This document shows, in pieces, positions 56,078-64,000 of a stretch of DNA of 64,000 nucleotides. The position numbers and the translations under genes were made by a program. The stretch comes from Paenibacillus cremeus. Its GTDB lineage: Bacteria > Bacillota > Bacilli > Paenibacillales > NBRC-103111. The notes below the pieces were generated by a model. The model was not told the DNA's origin. It did no database searches and saw only the letters and a list, made by a program, of their open reading frames with translations. Where the stretch lies: the NCBI RefSeq assembly GCF_007786445.1, contig NZ_VNJI01000013.1, positions 62,001-126,000 of the forward strand, given 5' to 3'. Every line of letters starts with the position of its first letter. Positions within the stretch are counted from its first letter, which is position 1.

Positions 56078-56602
56078 ATGAACACGATAAAGCCTTCGCG
56101 CAAATTCGCGCTGGCGATGGACCTGCCGGAGGGCAAGCGAGCGGGCTACTACGCCCAAATCGTCAAAGCGCTGGCCGGGAAGGCGGCGCTATATGACCGG
56201 GAAAAGGAGCTGCTCATCTTCGCGACCGAAGAGGAACGCAGCGAGGCGGAGCCGATCATGGAGCAGTACGCCATACCTTGGGAGCCGATGGATCTGCTGC
56301 AGCTTCCAGCTCCCGTTCAAACTTATCGGACGTTTGACGATTTCGGGTTCATAAGCCGCTTGGACAACGTGTATGTGTATGCTGACTTGATCAGTGTGTT
56401 CCAGCTCGCGCCAGATCAAGCGCTAGGCCGCCAAGCTGAGCCTCAAGGCGCATTGGCACAGCTGGATGAGCATCTGGTGGCCCTGTGCCCGACCGGCTCC
56501 GGAGCTGCCGACGCCCTCTGTGCGATCGAAACGCAGCACCGGGAGCTGGCGGACGGCATCGCCCGCGCCTATGGCTGCCACGTCCACTGGTACGACACTT
56601 AA
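56078..56602 (+). CDS. Conserved-looking hypothetical protein
   Basis: A 174-residue soluble protein with AAGGAG about eleven bases before the ATG. No family motif is recognised. There is no signal peptide or membrane segment. The N-terminal half alternates strands and helices (KFALAMDLPEGKRAGYYAQI, ALYDREKELLIFATEEE). It ends at a convergent terminator shared with phoH and may be cotranscribed with the exported coiled-coil gene. Confidence 0.7.
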   Translation: MNTIKPSRKFALAMDLPEGKRAGYYAQIVKALAGKAALYDREKELLIFATEEERSEAEPIMEQYAIPWEPMDLLQLPAPVQTYRTFDDFGFISRLDNVYVYADLISVFQLAPDQALGRQAEPQGALAQLDEHLVALCPTGSGAADALCAIETQHRELADGIARAYGCHVHWYDT

Positions 56603-56662
56603 AAAGAAAACATCGGCGTTATAACGAACAGTCCGTCGTTATTGCGCCGATGTTTTCTTTTT
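56601..56662. terminator. Bidirectional terminator between 56078 gene and phoH-like gene
   Basis: AGAAAACATCGGCG pairs with CGCCGATGTTTTCT (arms 56605-56618 and 56645-56658), with an additional inner ATAACGA/TCGTTAT stem and A/T tails on both sides. Confidence 0.92.
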
Positions 56663-56683
56663 CGCCTAATCGCTTTGCTGAAT

Positions 56684-58018
56684 TTACAGCAAATCTGCCG
56701 CCAGCTGCGCCAGGTGGGAACGTTCGCCCCGCTCCAGCATAATATGACCACTGATGCTCTGCTCTTTGAAGCGCTCCACGACGTAGGTTAGCCCGTTGCT
56801 GGACGCATCCAGATAGGGATGGTCAATTTGCTCCGGATCGCCTAACAGCACAATTTTACTGCCCTCGCCCACCCGAGAGACAATTGTCTTAATCTCGTGC
56901 TTGGAAAGGTTCTGAGCTTCGTCGATGATGATGAACTGCCCGGGAATGGACCGTCCGCGGATATAGGTGAGCGCTTCGACTTGAATGCTGCCGAGGCCTG
57001 CTAAAATCTTATCGATATCCCCCGGCTTCTTCGTGTCAAAGAGAAACTCCAGGTTATCATAAATCGGCTGCATCCACGGACGCAGCTTCTCTTCTTTCTC
57101 CCCAGGCAGGAAACCGATATCTTTCCCCATCGGTACGACCGGACGGGCGATCAGCAGCTTCTTGTACTTCCGCTCATCCTCCACCTTCATCAACCCAGCC
57201 GCCAGCGTCAGCAGCGTTTTGCCTGTTCCGGCTTTACCTGTCAAGGTGACCAGCGGAATGTCATCGTTGAGCAGCAGCTCCAATGCCATGCGCTGTTGAG
57301 CGTTCCGTGCCGCGATCCCCCAGATGGGGTCATTGCTAAGGTATAGCGGCTCCAGCTTCTTCCCTTCCGCATTCACCTTCAGCAGGGCCGATTTGCTGGT
57401 GCCCATCTCATCGCGCAAGATGACAAATTCATGCGGATGCAGCGGGTAGTTCAAATTGAGCGATTGGACCCCCAAGAAACGATACGAGTAAAACTCATCG
57501 ATAATGGCCGGATGCACGCGGATCGTTAAGTGGCCGGAGTAAATTTCATCGGGCATATTGACCACGCGGTCAGTCAAATAATCCTGCGCCGTGATGCCCA
57601 GCACATCCGCTTTGATGCGGACCAGCACATCCTTACTGACCAAGATCACAGGTCTCGGCGTATCGTTATCCTTTTCTTCCAAATGATAGTTCAGCGCAAC
57701 CGCCAAAATCCGGTTATCGTTCGTCACATCGGCGAATACTTCCTGCAATTTGGCAAAGCTGCGATGATTCAGCTCCACTTTAAGCATGCCGCCGCTGGGA
57801 AGCTCTATGCCTTCGAACAGCCGACCTTCATTGCGGAGCGAATCAAGCATCCGGGAGATTTGACGGGCGTTCCGGCCCAATTCATCGGCATTGCGCTTCT
57901 TCGAATCAATCTCTTCAAGCACGATAGCCGGAATAATGACTTCGTTATCCTCAAAAGCGAAGATGGCGTTCGGATCCTGCAAGAGCACATTGGTATCCAG
58001 GACATACACTTTTTTCAT
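56684..58018 (-). CDS. ylaK: PhoH-like protein with PIN domain (PhoH2/YlaK)
   Basis: A PIN RNase-like domain fused to a PhoH ATPase/helicase domain. From the ATG at 58016-58018 (GGGAGGG upstream) it has 444 residues. The PIN acidic residues are in VYVLDTNVLLQDP and LEEIDSKK, and the ATPase has Walker A TGKAGTGKTLL and Walker B FIIIDEAQN. PhoH2 proteins show RNA unwinding and cleavage in vitro. It is next to ylaJ, as in B. subtilis, but here the two genes diverge. Confidence 0.93.
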   Translation of the reverse strand: MKKVYVLDTNVLLQDPNAIFAFEDNEVIIPAIVLEEIDSKKRNADELGRNARQISRMLDSLRNEGRLFEGIELPSGGMLKVELNHRSFAKLQEVFADVTNDNRILAVALNYHLEEKDNDTPRPVILVSKDVLVRIKADVLGITAQDYLTDRVVNMPDEIYSGHLTIRVHPAIIDEFYSYRFLGVQSLNLNYPLHPHEFVILRDEMGTSKSALLKVNAEGKKLEPLYLSNDPIWGIAARNAQQRMALELLLNDDIPLVTLTGKAGTGKTLLTLAAGLMKVEDERKYKKLLIARPVVPMGKDIGFLPGEKEEKLRPWMQPIYDNLEFLFDTKKPGDIDKILAGLGSIQVEALTYIRGRSIPGQFIIIDEAQNLSKHEIKTIVSRVGEGSKIVLLGDPEQIDHPYLDASSNGLTYVVERFKEQSISGHIMLERGERSHLAQLAADLL

Positions 58019-58170
58019 ATGAGTCCCTCCCAGGTTTGCTGACAACTGAAGCCTAGCAACGCTTGTAAACAGTTGCAGCATTGGTGTTTGGCACTAGTCA
58101 ATACATAGTAACTAGCTCGTAAGGACAAACTAACCAAAGCTGATACTGCAAATGAAAGGATCGATGAGAA

Positions 58171-58701
58171 ATGAGGATGTTTGTTGCCATTGTCTTGTTG
58201 TTGTCCCTTTTGTCAGGATGTACCCAAGCACCAAAGAATGGAGCGTCCCCTTCGGCAGCTGACCCGAACCGACAGGTGAAGGTGAATCAAACGGCACCTC
58301 AGAAGAAAGAAATTACCGACCCACGCGCTGTCGCCGATCGGCTGGAGCAAATTGCGGTCAGCATTCCAAATGTTGAGAGCGCCAACTGTGTCGTATTCGG
58401 CAACACAGCGGTTGTAGGCATCAATGTACCGCCAGGAATGGATCGTGCGAAAGTAGGAACGATCAAGCTGTCCGTGGCTGAAGCGCTTAAGAAGGATCCG
58501 TATGGTGTGGATGCGCTTGTCACGGCGGATATGGATCTGGCTGGACGTTTGCAAAATATGCGTACACAGATGCGGAACGGTAGAGCCATAAACGGATTTG
58601 CAGAGGAAATGGCGGCCATCATCGGACGAATTGTTCCACAGATGCCACGCGACGTAACCCCTCCACAAACCAATCAGCCGCAAGCTGCAACGCCTAAATG
58701 A
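58171..58701 (+). CDS. ylaJ: YhcN/YlaJ-family sporulation lipoprotein
   Basis: A 176-residue lipoprotein with lipobox LLSGC near residue 17, a Ser/Pro/Gln linker and the YhcN/YlaJ domain (about 50-155), including VESANCVVFGNTAVVGINV. Members are found in spores and affect germination. It is divergent from ylaK, with about 150 bases between them. No clear promoter was identified. Confidence 0.9.
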   Translation: MRMFVAIVLLLSLLSGCTQAPKNGASPSAADPNRQVKVNQTAPQKKEITDPRAVADRLEQIAVSIPNVESANCVVFGNTAVVGINVPPGMDRAKVGTIKLSVAEALKKDPYGVDALVTADMDLAGRLQNMRTQMRNGRAINGFAEEMAAIIGRIVPQMPRDVTPPQTNQPQAATPK

Positions 58702-58727
58702 ACAGGACAAACAGTGAAAAATAGAGC

Positions 58728-58762
58728 AAAAAAGCCTAGAACGAAAATCTCTAGGCTTTTTT
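58728..58762. terminator. Bidirectional terminator between ylaJ and the flavin split-barrel gene
   Basis: AAAAAAGCCTAGA (58728-58740) pairs perfectly with TCTAGGCTTTTTT (58750-58762). The right arm includes the stop codon of the minus-strand gene. Confidence 0.92.
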
Positions 58763-59203
58763 CATGGCATTAAACACCTGCGTGTCCAGCTTTTCAGCCG
58801 CACGCTTGTCATAAGTTTTTTCGTATTCGGGGGCAACGGAGATGCGGGCTCCATAGAACATCGCATCACGAACCGCTGTAATGGCAATATCAAAGCATGC
58901 CAGTTTGAAAGGAACCTCGTCCAGAGCCTCGGTAACGAGCCGGGCATTGCCGTAAATGGCATGAACCGATCCCGCGCCGATGACTGTGAGGTTGACAAGC
59001 GGATTTTGGCGAAGATTCGCCACAATGCGCGAGCGCTGGTCGACAGCAAAGCGCACGGTGCCCTCATCCTTGGCAAAAAGCCAAGAAATGGAATTCATGC
59101 CGGGTCCGCCGGTTTCATGATCGATGGTGCTAAGAAGTGCGAACGTTTCTTGTTGCAGTAGTTCGAAGAGCTGCTCGGATAAAGCTGTGATCGTTTCGGC
59201 CAT
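58751..59203 (-). CDS. Pyridoxamine-5'-phosphate-oxidase-like flavin split-barrel protein
   Basis: A 150-residue protein of the PPOX-like split-barrel superfamily: TFALLSTIDHETGGPGMNSISWLF and TVRFAVDQRSRIVANLRQNPLV are typical flavin-binding segments. Members bind FMN or F420; the substrate here is unknown. AGGAGGGG precedes the ATG. It lies between the yla genes and may correspond to the B. subtilis ylaL region, which I cannot prove. Confidence 0.8.
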   Translation of the reverse strand: MAETITALSEQLFELLQQETFALLSTIDHETGGPGMNSISWLFAKDEGTVRFAVDQRSRIVANLRQNPLVNLTVIGAGSVHAIYGNARLVTEALDEVPFKLACFDIAITAVRDAMFYGARISVAPEYEKTYDKRAAEKLDTQVFNAMKKA

Positions 59204-59354
59204 GGATTCCCCTCCTACTTCGAAAGCATCGCAGATATGAGTTGTTGCTAATATTATTATAGCACAGCAATGGACTGCCAGCCATAATCGGTTATCACGT
59301 ACACTCCCTTCAAATCTGGATAATTTATTTTATCAAAAGATGAAGGGTTATATG

Positions 59355-59627
59355 TCATTCATTGTATTTCGGATTGGAATTAATGTCTTCCAGCAGCTGA
59401 TCCGCGGCTTCACGGTCGAATTTTTGGTTGACGGATTGTCCGCCGGTCTCATACAAAATATGATAGGCCATGTCGTCCGCTGTCACAGAAAACCGGTTCA
59501 GACCATGGTCCTCCCGTAAGATCAGCTCGAAGAAATCCCGGGTTTCTCTAGCCGCATTATCCTCAGGTCTGGCCTCGGAGACAATGCTGATTTGCAGCCA
59601 ATTGAACAGCGCGTCGCGCAATTGCAC
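59355..59627 (-). CDS. Hypothetical protein
   Basis: A 90-residue acidic protein that starts with GTG (59625-59627), four bases after GAGG, six bases downstream of the preceding gene. The sequence FFELILREDHGLNRFSVTA and the C-terminal QLLEDINSNPKYNE are not known motifs to me. Tight spacing suggests cotranslation with the gene at 59634 in the ylaH operon. Confidence 0.7.
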   Translation of the reverse strand: MQLRDALFNWLQISIVSEARPEDNAARETRDFFELILREDHGLNRFSVTADDMAYHILYETGGQSVNQKFDREAADQLLEDINSNPKYNE

Positions 59628-59633
59628 TTAACC

Positions 59634-60098
59634 TCAATCCTCTCTTAGCAAAATGACTTGCAAGCCCTGCCGCAGCCAGCCTTCCATCGCTTGCAGCCAA
59701 GGCGTAGAGTCCTCCTCAAGCTGAGCTTGCTCCAACAGAACAAAAGCCGCCTGAGGCGAGAGCAGCCGGTTCAAGTACGCCTCTGCACAGTGCGACAGCG
59801 GCCAGGCCGACACCTCCTCGTACGAGGAGGCATAGTACTCATACTGTTCTTCGGCGATAAGCCGAATATCTCCTTCTTGCGCTAACAAGAAAGGCAGCTC
59901 CTCCACCCCGCATGCAGCCGAAACCTCATCACTGAGCAGCAAAGCCGCTTTGAAAACTAGCAGCAGCCGAGGATGGATGCTTTGCAGTCCGCTGACAAAC
60001 CGCTCCCTCCGCTCAGATTGCTCCAGCAGCAGTCGTTCCGAGAGCAACTGCGCTTCCGTCCCGCTCCACTGCACCGGTACAAGCCAAAAATGGGCCAT
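59634..60098 (-). CDS. Hypothetical protein
   Basis: A 154-residue protein rich in Leu, Glu and Ala; start at 60098 (MAHFWLVPVQW) after GAGGTGGGG, with a GTG four codons earlier as an alternative. No signal peptide or known domain. It lies between ylaH and the 59355 gene in one tight run. B. subtilis has ylaI, a small unrelated protein, at this place. Confidence 0.7.
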   Translation of the reverse strand: MAHFWLVPVQWSGTEAQLLSERLLLEQSERRERFVSGLQSIHPRLLLVFKAALLLSDEVSAACGVEELPFLLAQEGDIRLIAEEQYEYYASSYEEVSAWPLSHCAEAYLNRLLSPQAAFVLLEQAQLEEDSTPWLQAMEGWLRQGLQVILLRED

Positions 60099-60116
60099 TC
60101 GCTTCCCCACCTCTGC

Positions 60117-60386
60117 TTATTTTTTTGCCGCCCGATCTTGAAAGAAATAACGGATTTTCACCATGAACATCAGCGCTACCGCAACGCTCATGCTGAGCAC
60201 GATCGGCAGCCCCGCTAATTGGAAAAACAGCAGCATCAACGAGCCTAATCCCAGCATCAAATAAATAATGGCAGCTTTCAAAACCGGCAGTCTTCGTGTA
60301 CGGAATACTTTATTGTATACATAAGTAATCAGTACGAAAATCAATATGTACGCAATCCAAGGATGCGTTCCTAACCATTCCGTCAT
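60117..60386 (-). CDS. ylaH: YlaH-like membrane protein
   Basis: An 89-residue protein with three hydrophobic segments, starting MTEWLGTHPWIAYILIFVL, then a cytoplasmic basic stretch NKVFRTRRLPVLK. It fits the YlaH-like family, which lies after typA in Bacillales. The function is unknown. AGGAGG precedes the ATG. Confidence 0.85.
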   Translation of the reverse strand: MTEWLGTHPWIAYILIFVLITYVYNKVFRTRRLPVLKAAIIYLMLGLGSLMLLFFQLAGLPIVLSMSVAVALMFMVKIRYFFQDRAAKK

Positions 60387-60462
60387 TGATAGTACCTCCT
60401 AGCCTGCAAAGAAAAGCCCTGAGCAATCAGAGCTTTTCCATGGGCTTATATTAGGCAGTCGA

Positions 60463-62310
60463 TTAAACGCCGGCTTCCGCCATTTTGCGGTGCTTCTCCG
60501 CACGCTCGCGCTCGCTCTTATTCAAGATCTTCTTGCGCAGGCGAATCGACTTGGGTGTAATTTCACAATACTCATCATCGTTCAAATACTCGAGTGCTTG
60601 CTCCAGCGAGTACAGACGAGGAGTCTTCATCTTCACCGTATCTTCCTTCGTAGCCGAACGGACGTTGGTGAGCTGCTTCTCTTTACAAATGTTAACGATG
60701 ATGTCGTTATCGCGGGTATGCTCGCCGACGATCATCCCTTCGTATACTTCCGTACCCGGCTCAACAAACAAGGTGCCGCGGTCTTCAACGGACAAAATAC
60801 CATACAGCGTCGAGCTGCCGGTTTCGCTGGAAACCAATACGCCCTCATGACGTCCGCCTACGTTGCTGCCCGCATATGGTCCATAGCTGTCGAACGCGTG
60901 GTTCAAAATCCCGTAGCCGCGCGTCAGGGTCAAGAAGTACGTCCGGTATCCGATCAAGCCGCGTGCTGGAATCAAGAACTCCAGACGGACGTTGCCGGTG
61001 CCGTTGTTGATCATGTTGACCATTTCCGCTTTGCGTGTTCCAAGGCTCTCCATAACGGCGCCCATGCTGTCTTCCGGTACGTCGATGATCAAGCGCTCGA
61101 TTGGCTCCATCTTCTGGCCCTCGATTTGCTTAATGATAACTTCCGGCTTCGACACCTGCAGCTCAAAGCCTTCGCGGCGCATATTCTCAATCAGAATACC
61201 CAAGTGAAGCTCACCGCGGCCAGATACGATAAAGGCATCCGGACTCTCGGTTTCATCCACGCGCAAGCTGACGTCCGTCTCCAGCTCTTTCATCAGACGC
61301 TCACGCAGTTTGCGGGAGGTTACCCATTTCCCTTCGCGGCCGGCAAATGGACTATTGTTCACGAGGAACGTCATTTGCAGCGTCGGTTCATCAATCTTGA
61401 GAACTGGAAGCGCCTCAGGGTTCGCAGGATCAGCCAAAGTTTCACCGATGTTGATGTCCTTGATCCCTGCAATCGCTACGATGTCACCTGCGCCTGCTTC
61501 TTCAATCTCCAAACGCTTCAAGCCTTGGAAGCCGAACAGCTTCTCAATCCGTGCTTGCTTCGTTTGCCCCTCGCGATTAATTACAGCAATAGGTTGGCCT
61601 TGGCGAACAACGCCGCGGTTAACACGACCAATCGCGATGCGGCCCAAATATTCGTTGTAATCCATCAGGGTAACCAAGAACTGCAGCGGCTCATCCACGC
61701 TCTCCGTTGGAGAAGGCATGTGGCTGATGATCGTTTCGTAGAGCGCCTGCATGTTATCTTCTTGCTTCTCCGGATCGGAATCCATGCTGGAGGTTCCCAT
61801 CAAAGCAGAGGCGTACACCACTGGGAAATCCAGCTGGTCATCGTTCGCGCCAAGCTCGATGAACAAGTCAAGGACCTCGTCAACCACTTCCGCTGGGCGT
61901 GCGTTCGGACGGTCGATTTTGTTCACGACTACGACTGGCGTCAGGTTTTGCTCGAGCGCTTTGCGCAATACGAATTTCGTTTGCGGCATCGTACCTTCGA
62001 AGGCATCAACGACAAGCAGTACGCCGTCAACCATCTTCATGATCCGCTCTACTTCACCGCCGAAGTCGGCGTGTCCAGGCGTATCTACGATATTAATTAA
62101 GAAATCCTTGTATTTAATCGCTGTGTTCTTTGCCAAAATGGTAATGCCGCGTTCGCGCTCCAGATCGTTCGAATCCATCGCGCGTTCTTGTACGGCTTCG
62201 TTCTCGCGGAATGTCCCGGACTGCTGAAGCAGTTTGTCTACGAGTGTCGTTTTACCATGGTCAACGTGAGCGATGATGGCGATATTGCGAATCTTATCTC
62301 TTGAATGCAT
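60463..62310 (-). CDS. typA: Translational GTPase TypA/BipA
   Basis: TypA is a ribosome-bound GTPase needed for growth under stress, with a role in large-subunit assembly. The 615-residue protein has the P-loop AHVDHGKTTLVDKLL, switch region RERGITILAKNTA, DTPGHADFGGEV and NKID, then EF-G-like domains and the TypA C-terminal domain (GYGILNHAFDSYGPY region). GAGAGGG precedes the ATG. The order typA-ylaH is as in B. subtilis. Confidence 0.97.
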   Translation of the reverse strand: MHSRDKIRNIAIIAHVDHGKTTLVDKLLQQSGTFRENEAVQERAMDSNDLERERGITILAKNTAIKYKDFLINIVDTPGHADFGGEVERIMKMVDGVLLVVDAFEGTMPQTKFVLRKALEQNLTPVVVVNKIDRPNARPAEVVDEVLDLFIELGANDDQLDFPVVYASALMGTSSMDSDPEKQEDNMQALYETIISHMPSPTESVDEPLQFLVTLMDYNEYLGRIAIGRVNRGVVRQGQPIAVINREGQTKQARIEKLFGFQGLKRLEIEEAGAGDIVAIAGIKDINIGETLADPANPEALPVLKIDEPTLQMTFLVNNSPFAGREGKWVTSRKLRERLMKELETDVSLRVDETESPDAFIVSGRGELHLGILIENMRREGFELQVSKPEVIIKQIEGQKMEPIERLIIDVPEDSMGAVMESLGTRKAEMVNMINNGTGNVRLEFLIPARGLIGYRTYFLTLTRGYGILNHAFDSYGPYAGSNVGGRHEGVLVSSETGSSTLYGILSVEDRGTLFVEPGTEVYEGMIVGEHTRDNDIIVNICKEKQLTNVRSATKEDTVKMKTPRLYSLEQALEYLNDDEYCEITPKSIRLRKKILNKSERERAEKHRKMAEAGV

Positions 62311-62389
62311 TAGTCAATAACCCTCTCTTCAAGTATGGCTTGGAATTCGCGTAAAAGCTCTGACGTAGCCTTGGCAGCGAAAGCCGTTC

Positions 62390-62424
62390 ATAAAAGAAGC
62401 GCCGGACGTAAGCGCCGACGCTTC
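62390..62424 (-). terminator. Terminator-like hairpin between terC and typA
   Basis: GAAGCG (62396-62401) pairs with CGCTTC (62419-62424), with GC-rich partial pairing inside, then TTTTATG on the minus strand. It probably ends the terC transcript. Confidence 0.5.
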
Positions 62425-62548
62425 AATTCAAAGTTCATTATACGGTCAATCGCCTGAAAACGCAAGAAACTGACAACATTTTAACATAGTGTTTACAGAA
62501 CCCGCCGAAAATATTCGCAATTTGATCACGAATTTACAAAATTACGAT

Positions 62549-63211
62549 TTAGGAGTGCTTCGGGCTCAGCACAAACTTTTTTACCAGGCCAGAACCGATA
62601 ACAATGACCGTCGTCAATACCGGCACTACAAAATGGGAGATGCCATCCAGCAGCATATGCGAGACCTTTTCGTCCGCAATGAACATCTCACCTGAAGTAT
62701 AACCCAGAATCCCAGCTCCGATGTAGATGAGAATCGGGAACTTTTTGAGCAAATTAACTACGAGATTGCTTCCCCAGATAATAATGGGCACGCTGAGACC
62801 GATCCCCAGAATGATGACCCCGATCTCGCCTTGGGCTTTCGCTGCAATCGCCAGTACGTTGTCCAAACTCATGACGAAGTCGGCCACGATGATCGTCCAG
62901 ATTGCTTTACCGAGCGTCGATGCTTCTTTTACATTCGAATGATCCTCATCATCGATCAGCAGCTTGATCGCAATCCACAGCAGCAATAACGAACCTATGG
63001 TCTGAATGTACGGGATGTCCAAAATAAAGACCGCAATAATCGTCAGCACGACGCGCAGCCCGATGGCACCGAAGGCACCCCACCAGATCGCTTGCTTGCG
63101 CTGGGCGGTAGGCAGGTTACGGCTTGCCAGCGCAATAACTACGGCGTTATCCCCGCTCAAAACGATATTGATCAGCATGATTTGCAAAAATAAAACGAAC
63201 CAATCCCACAT
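62549..63211 (-). CDS. TerC-family integral membrane protein
   Basis: A 220-residue protein with about seven membrane segments. The conserved acidic motifs of the TerC family are present: NIVLSGDNAVVIALA near 15-30 and DFVMSLDNVLAIAA near 110. Members export or handle metal ions such as manganese, or aid membrane insertion of exported metalloproteins; the B. subtilis relatives are YjbE/YceF. AGGAGGG precedes the ATG. No yybP-ykoY-type riboswitch fits in the 36-base gap upstream. Confidence 0.9.
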   Translation of the reverse strand: MWDWFVLFLQIMLINIVLSGDNAVVIALASRNLPTAQRKQAIWWGAFGAIGLRVVLTIIAVFILDIPYIQTIGSLLLLWIAIKLLIDDEDHSNVKEASTLGKAIWTIIVADFVMSLDNVLAIAAKAQGEIGVIILGIGLSVPIIIWGSNLVVNLLKKFPILIYIGAGILGYTSGEMFIADEKVSHMLLDGISHFVVPVLTTVIVIGSGLVKKFVLSPKHS

Positions 63212-63247
63212 GGTACAAAAACCCTCCTAAAATGTTAGCCCTATAAA

Positions 63248-64000
63248 TTAGAAAAATGAGGAAAACGGATCGTTCGCTTCCTGCTTGGTGTCGATCCATA
63301 CCGATTCGGTACGGAGAACCGCGTCGTTCAGCGCTTCTTCAAGCCAAGGCATGCCCGATTCGATGCTCTCGATCACCTTCATATTCGGATTGGTGCTGGG
63401 GCTGGGCGGTAAGAACAAGGTACAGCAATCCTCGTACGGCAAAATGGACAATTCGAACGTATCGATGGATTGGGCGATGTCGATGATCTCCTGCTTTTCC
63501 ATGCAAATCAGCGGCCGGATCAGCGGCAGATGGACAACGCTCCCGATAGCATTCATGCTGGCCAGCGTTTGGCTGGCTACCTGCCCGAGACTTTCGCCGG
63601 TTACGAGGGCTCCTGCTTCATGGCTTTCCGCCAGCTTTTGAGCAATTCGCATCATCGCCCGGCGAAGCAGCGTGATCAGCAAATTTTTATTATAGGCCTG
63701 ATGAATTCGCGTTTGGACGTCGGTAAACGGCACCATATGCAGCCTGATTGACCCTGAATAGCCGCTCAGCTTCGCCGCCAGGTCTTTCACCTTCTGCTGC
63801 GATCTTTCGCTTGTGAACGGGTAGCTGTGGAAATGCACGGCTTCAATTCGCAAGCCTTGACGCATAGCCAAATAACCGGCTATCGGGCTGTCAATCCCGC
63901 CGGAGAGCATGAGCATCGCTTTGCCGTTGGACCCAATCGGAAAACCGCCCGCTCCTCGCTCCACAGCACAATAAATCAGCGCCTCCTGCTCGCGCAGTTC
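63248..64000 (-). CDS. thiI: tRNA 4-thiouridine synthetase ThiI (C-terminal part)
   Basis: ThiI adenylates and thiolates uridine 8 of tRNA, and in some bacteria aids thiamine thiazole formation. The frame continues past the right edge without a stop; 251 residues are visible. The PP-loop MLSGGIDSPIAGYL lies near the start of the visible part, preceded by the typical GAGGFPIGSNGKAM. The later PYEDCCTLFLPPSPSTNP carries the conserved cysteine. There is no rhodanese domain, as usual in Firmicutes. The start codon is outside the window. Confidence 0.93.
   Translation of the reverse strand, partial: ELREQEALIYCAVERGAGGFPIGSNGKAMLMLSGGIDSPIAGYLAMRQGLRIEAVHFHSYPFTSERSQQKVKDLAAKLSGYSGSIRLHMVPFTDVQTRIHQAYNKNLLITLLRRAMMRIAQKLAESHEAGALVTGESLGQVASQTLASMNAIGSVVHLPLIRPLICMEKQEIIDIAQSIDTFELSILPYEDCCTLFLPPSPSTNPNMKVIESIESGMPWLEEALNDAVLRTESVWIDTKQEANDPFSSFF

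Noticed and set aside
60490-62100. 536-codon open frame on the plus strand opposite typA
   Set aside because: It is antisense to a clearly conserved gene, has no ribosome site or domain, and its composition follows from the codon use of typA.

Overview
The window is chromosomal DNA from an endospore-forming Firmicute, most probably a member of the Paenibacillaceae. The pointers are genes specific to sporulation (spoIIGA, sigE, sigG, spoVD, an FtsW/SpoVE protein, a GerR/RsfA-type regulator, a YhcN/YlaJ lipoprotein), genes for meso-diaminopimelate cell wall, and gene blocks that match the Bacillus subtilis orders ileS-ylyA-lspA-ylyB-pyrR, ylbO-panE-bshC-mraZ and typA-ylaH-ylaJ-ylaK. Most genes lie on the minus strand and are read here from right to left. 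No rRNA, tRNA, CRISPR array, prophage or insertion sequence was seen.

Layout. 1-1949: pyrimidine operon (pyrR-pyrB-start of a probable pyrC) behind a PyrR-controlled attenuator. 1950-6660: acetylated-DAP lysine/cell-wall pathway (dapH and N-acetyl-DAP deacetylase on plus, patA on minus), then rluD and lspA. 6800-10870: a DksA-type sporulation protein on plus, and ileS behind an isoleucine T-box. 10882-18060: divIVA, ylmH, ylmG, sepF, ylmE, ylmD, ylmC, sigG, sigE and spoIIGA. 18372-38836: division and cell-wall cluster, ftsZ, ftsA, ftsQ, murA, murB, murG, ftsW/spoVE, murD, mraY, murF, murE, spoVD, pbpB, ftsL, rsmH and mraZ, with a set of MraZ operator boxes in front. 38906-43120: DUF4349 lipoprotein, ahcY and bshC. 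43305-49216: an oppABCDF peptide transporter. 49383-52021: comFB, a DUF3397 protein, panE and a GerR/RsfA-type regulator. 52159-56662: a DUF2626 protein, a MidA-like methyltransferase and three poorly known genes, two of them exported. 56684-62310: ylaK (phoH-like), ylaJ, a flavin-binding split-barrel protein, two unknown genes, ylaH and typA. 62549-64000: a TerC protein and thiI, which runs off the right edge.

The genes work together as a growth, division and sporulation region. MurA to MurG, MraY, the SEDS protein and two penicillin-binding proteins build and cross-link peptidoglycan. FtsZ, FtsA, FtsQ, FtsL, SepF and DivIVA place and drive the septum. SpoIIGA, sigma-E and sigma-G take over during sporulation. 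DapH, the deacetylase and PatA supply the diaminopimelate used by MurE.

The most unusual signal is a pair of roughly 115-base palindromic elements, one on each side of the ftsQ-ftsA-ftsZ block. Their arms differ by compensated base changes in several stems, so the folded structure itself appears to be conserved. An exact 26-base tandem repeat in the leader of an unknown exported coiled-coil protein, and short hairpins placed right against the ribosome binding sites of sepF and sigE, are further non-coding structures worth checking.
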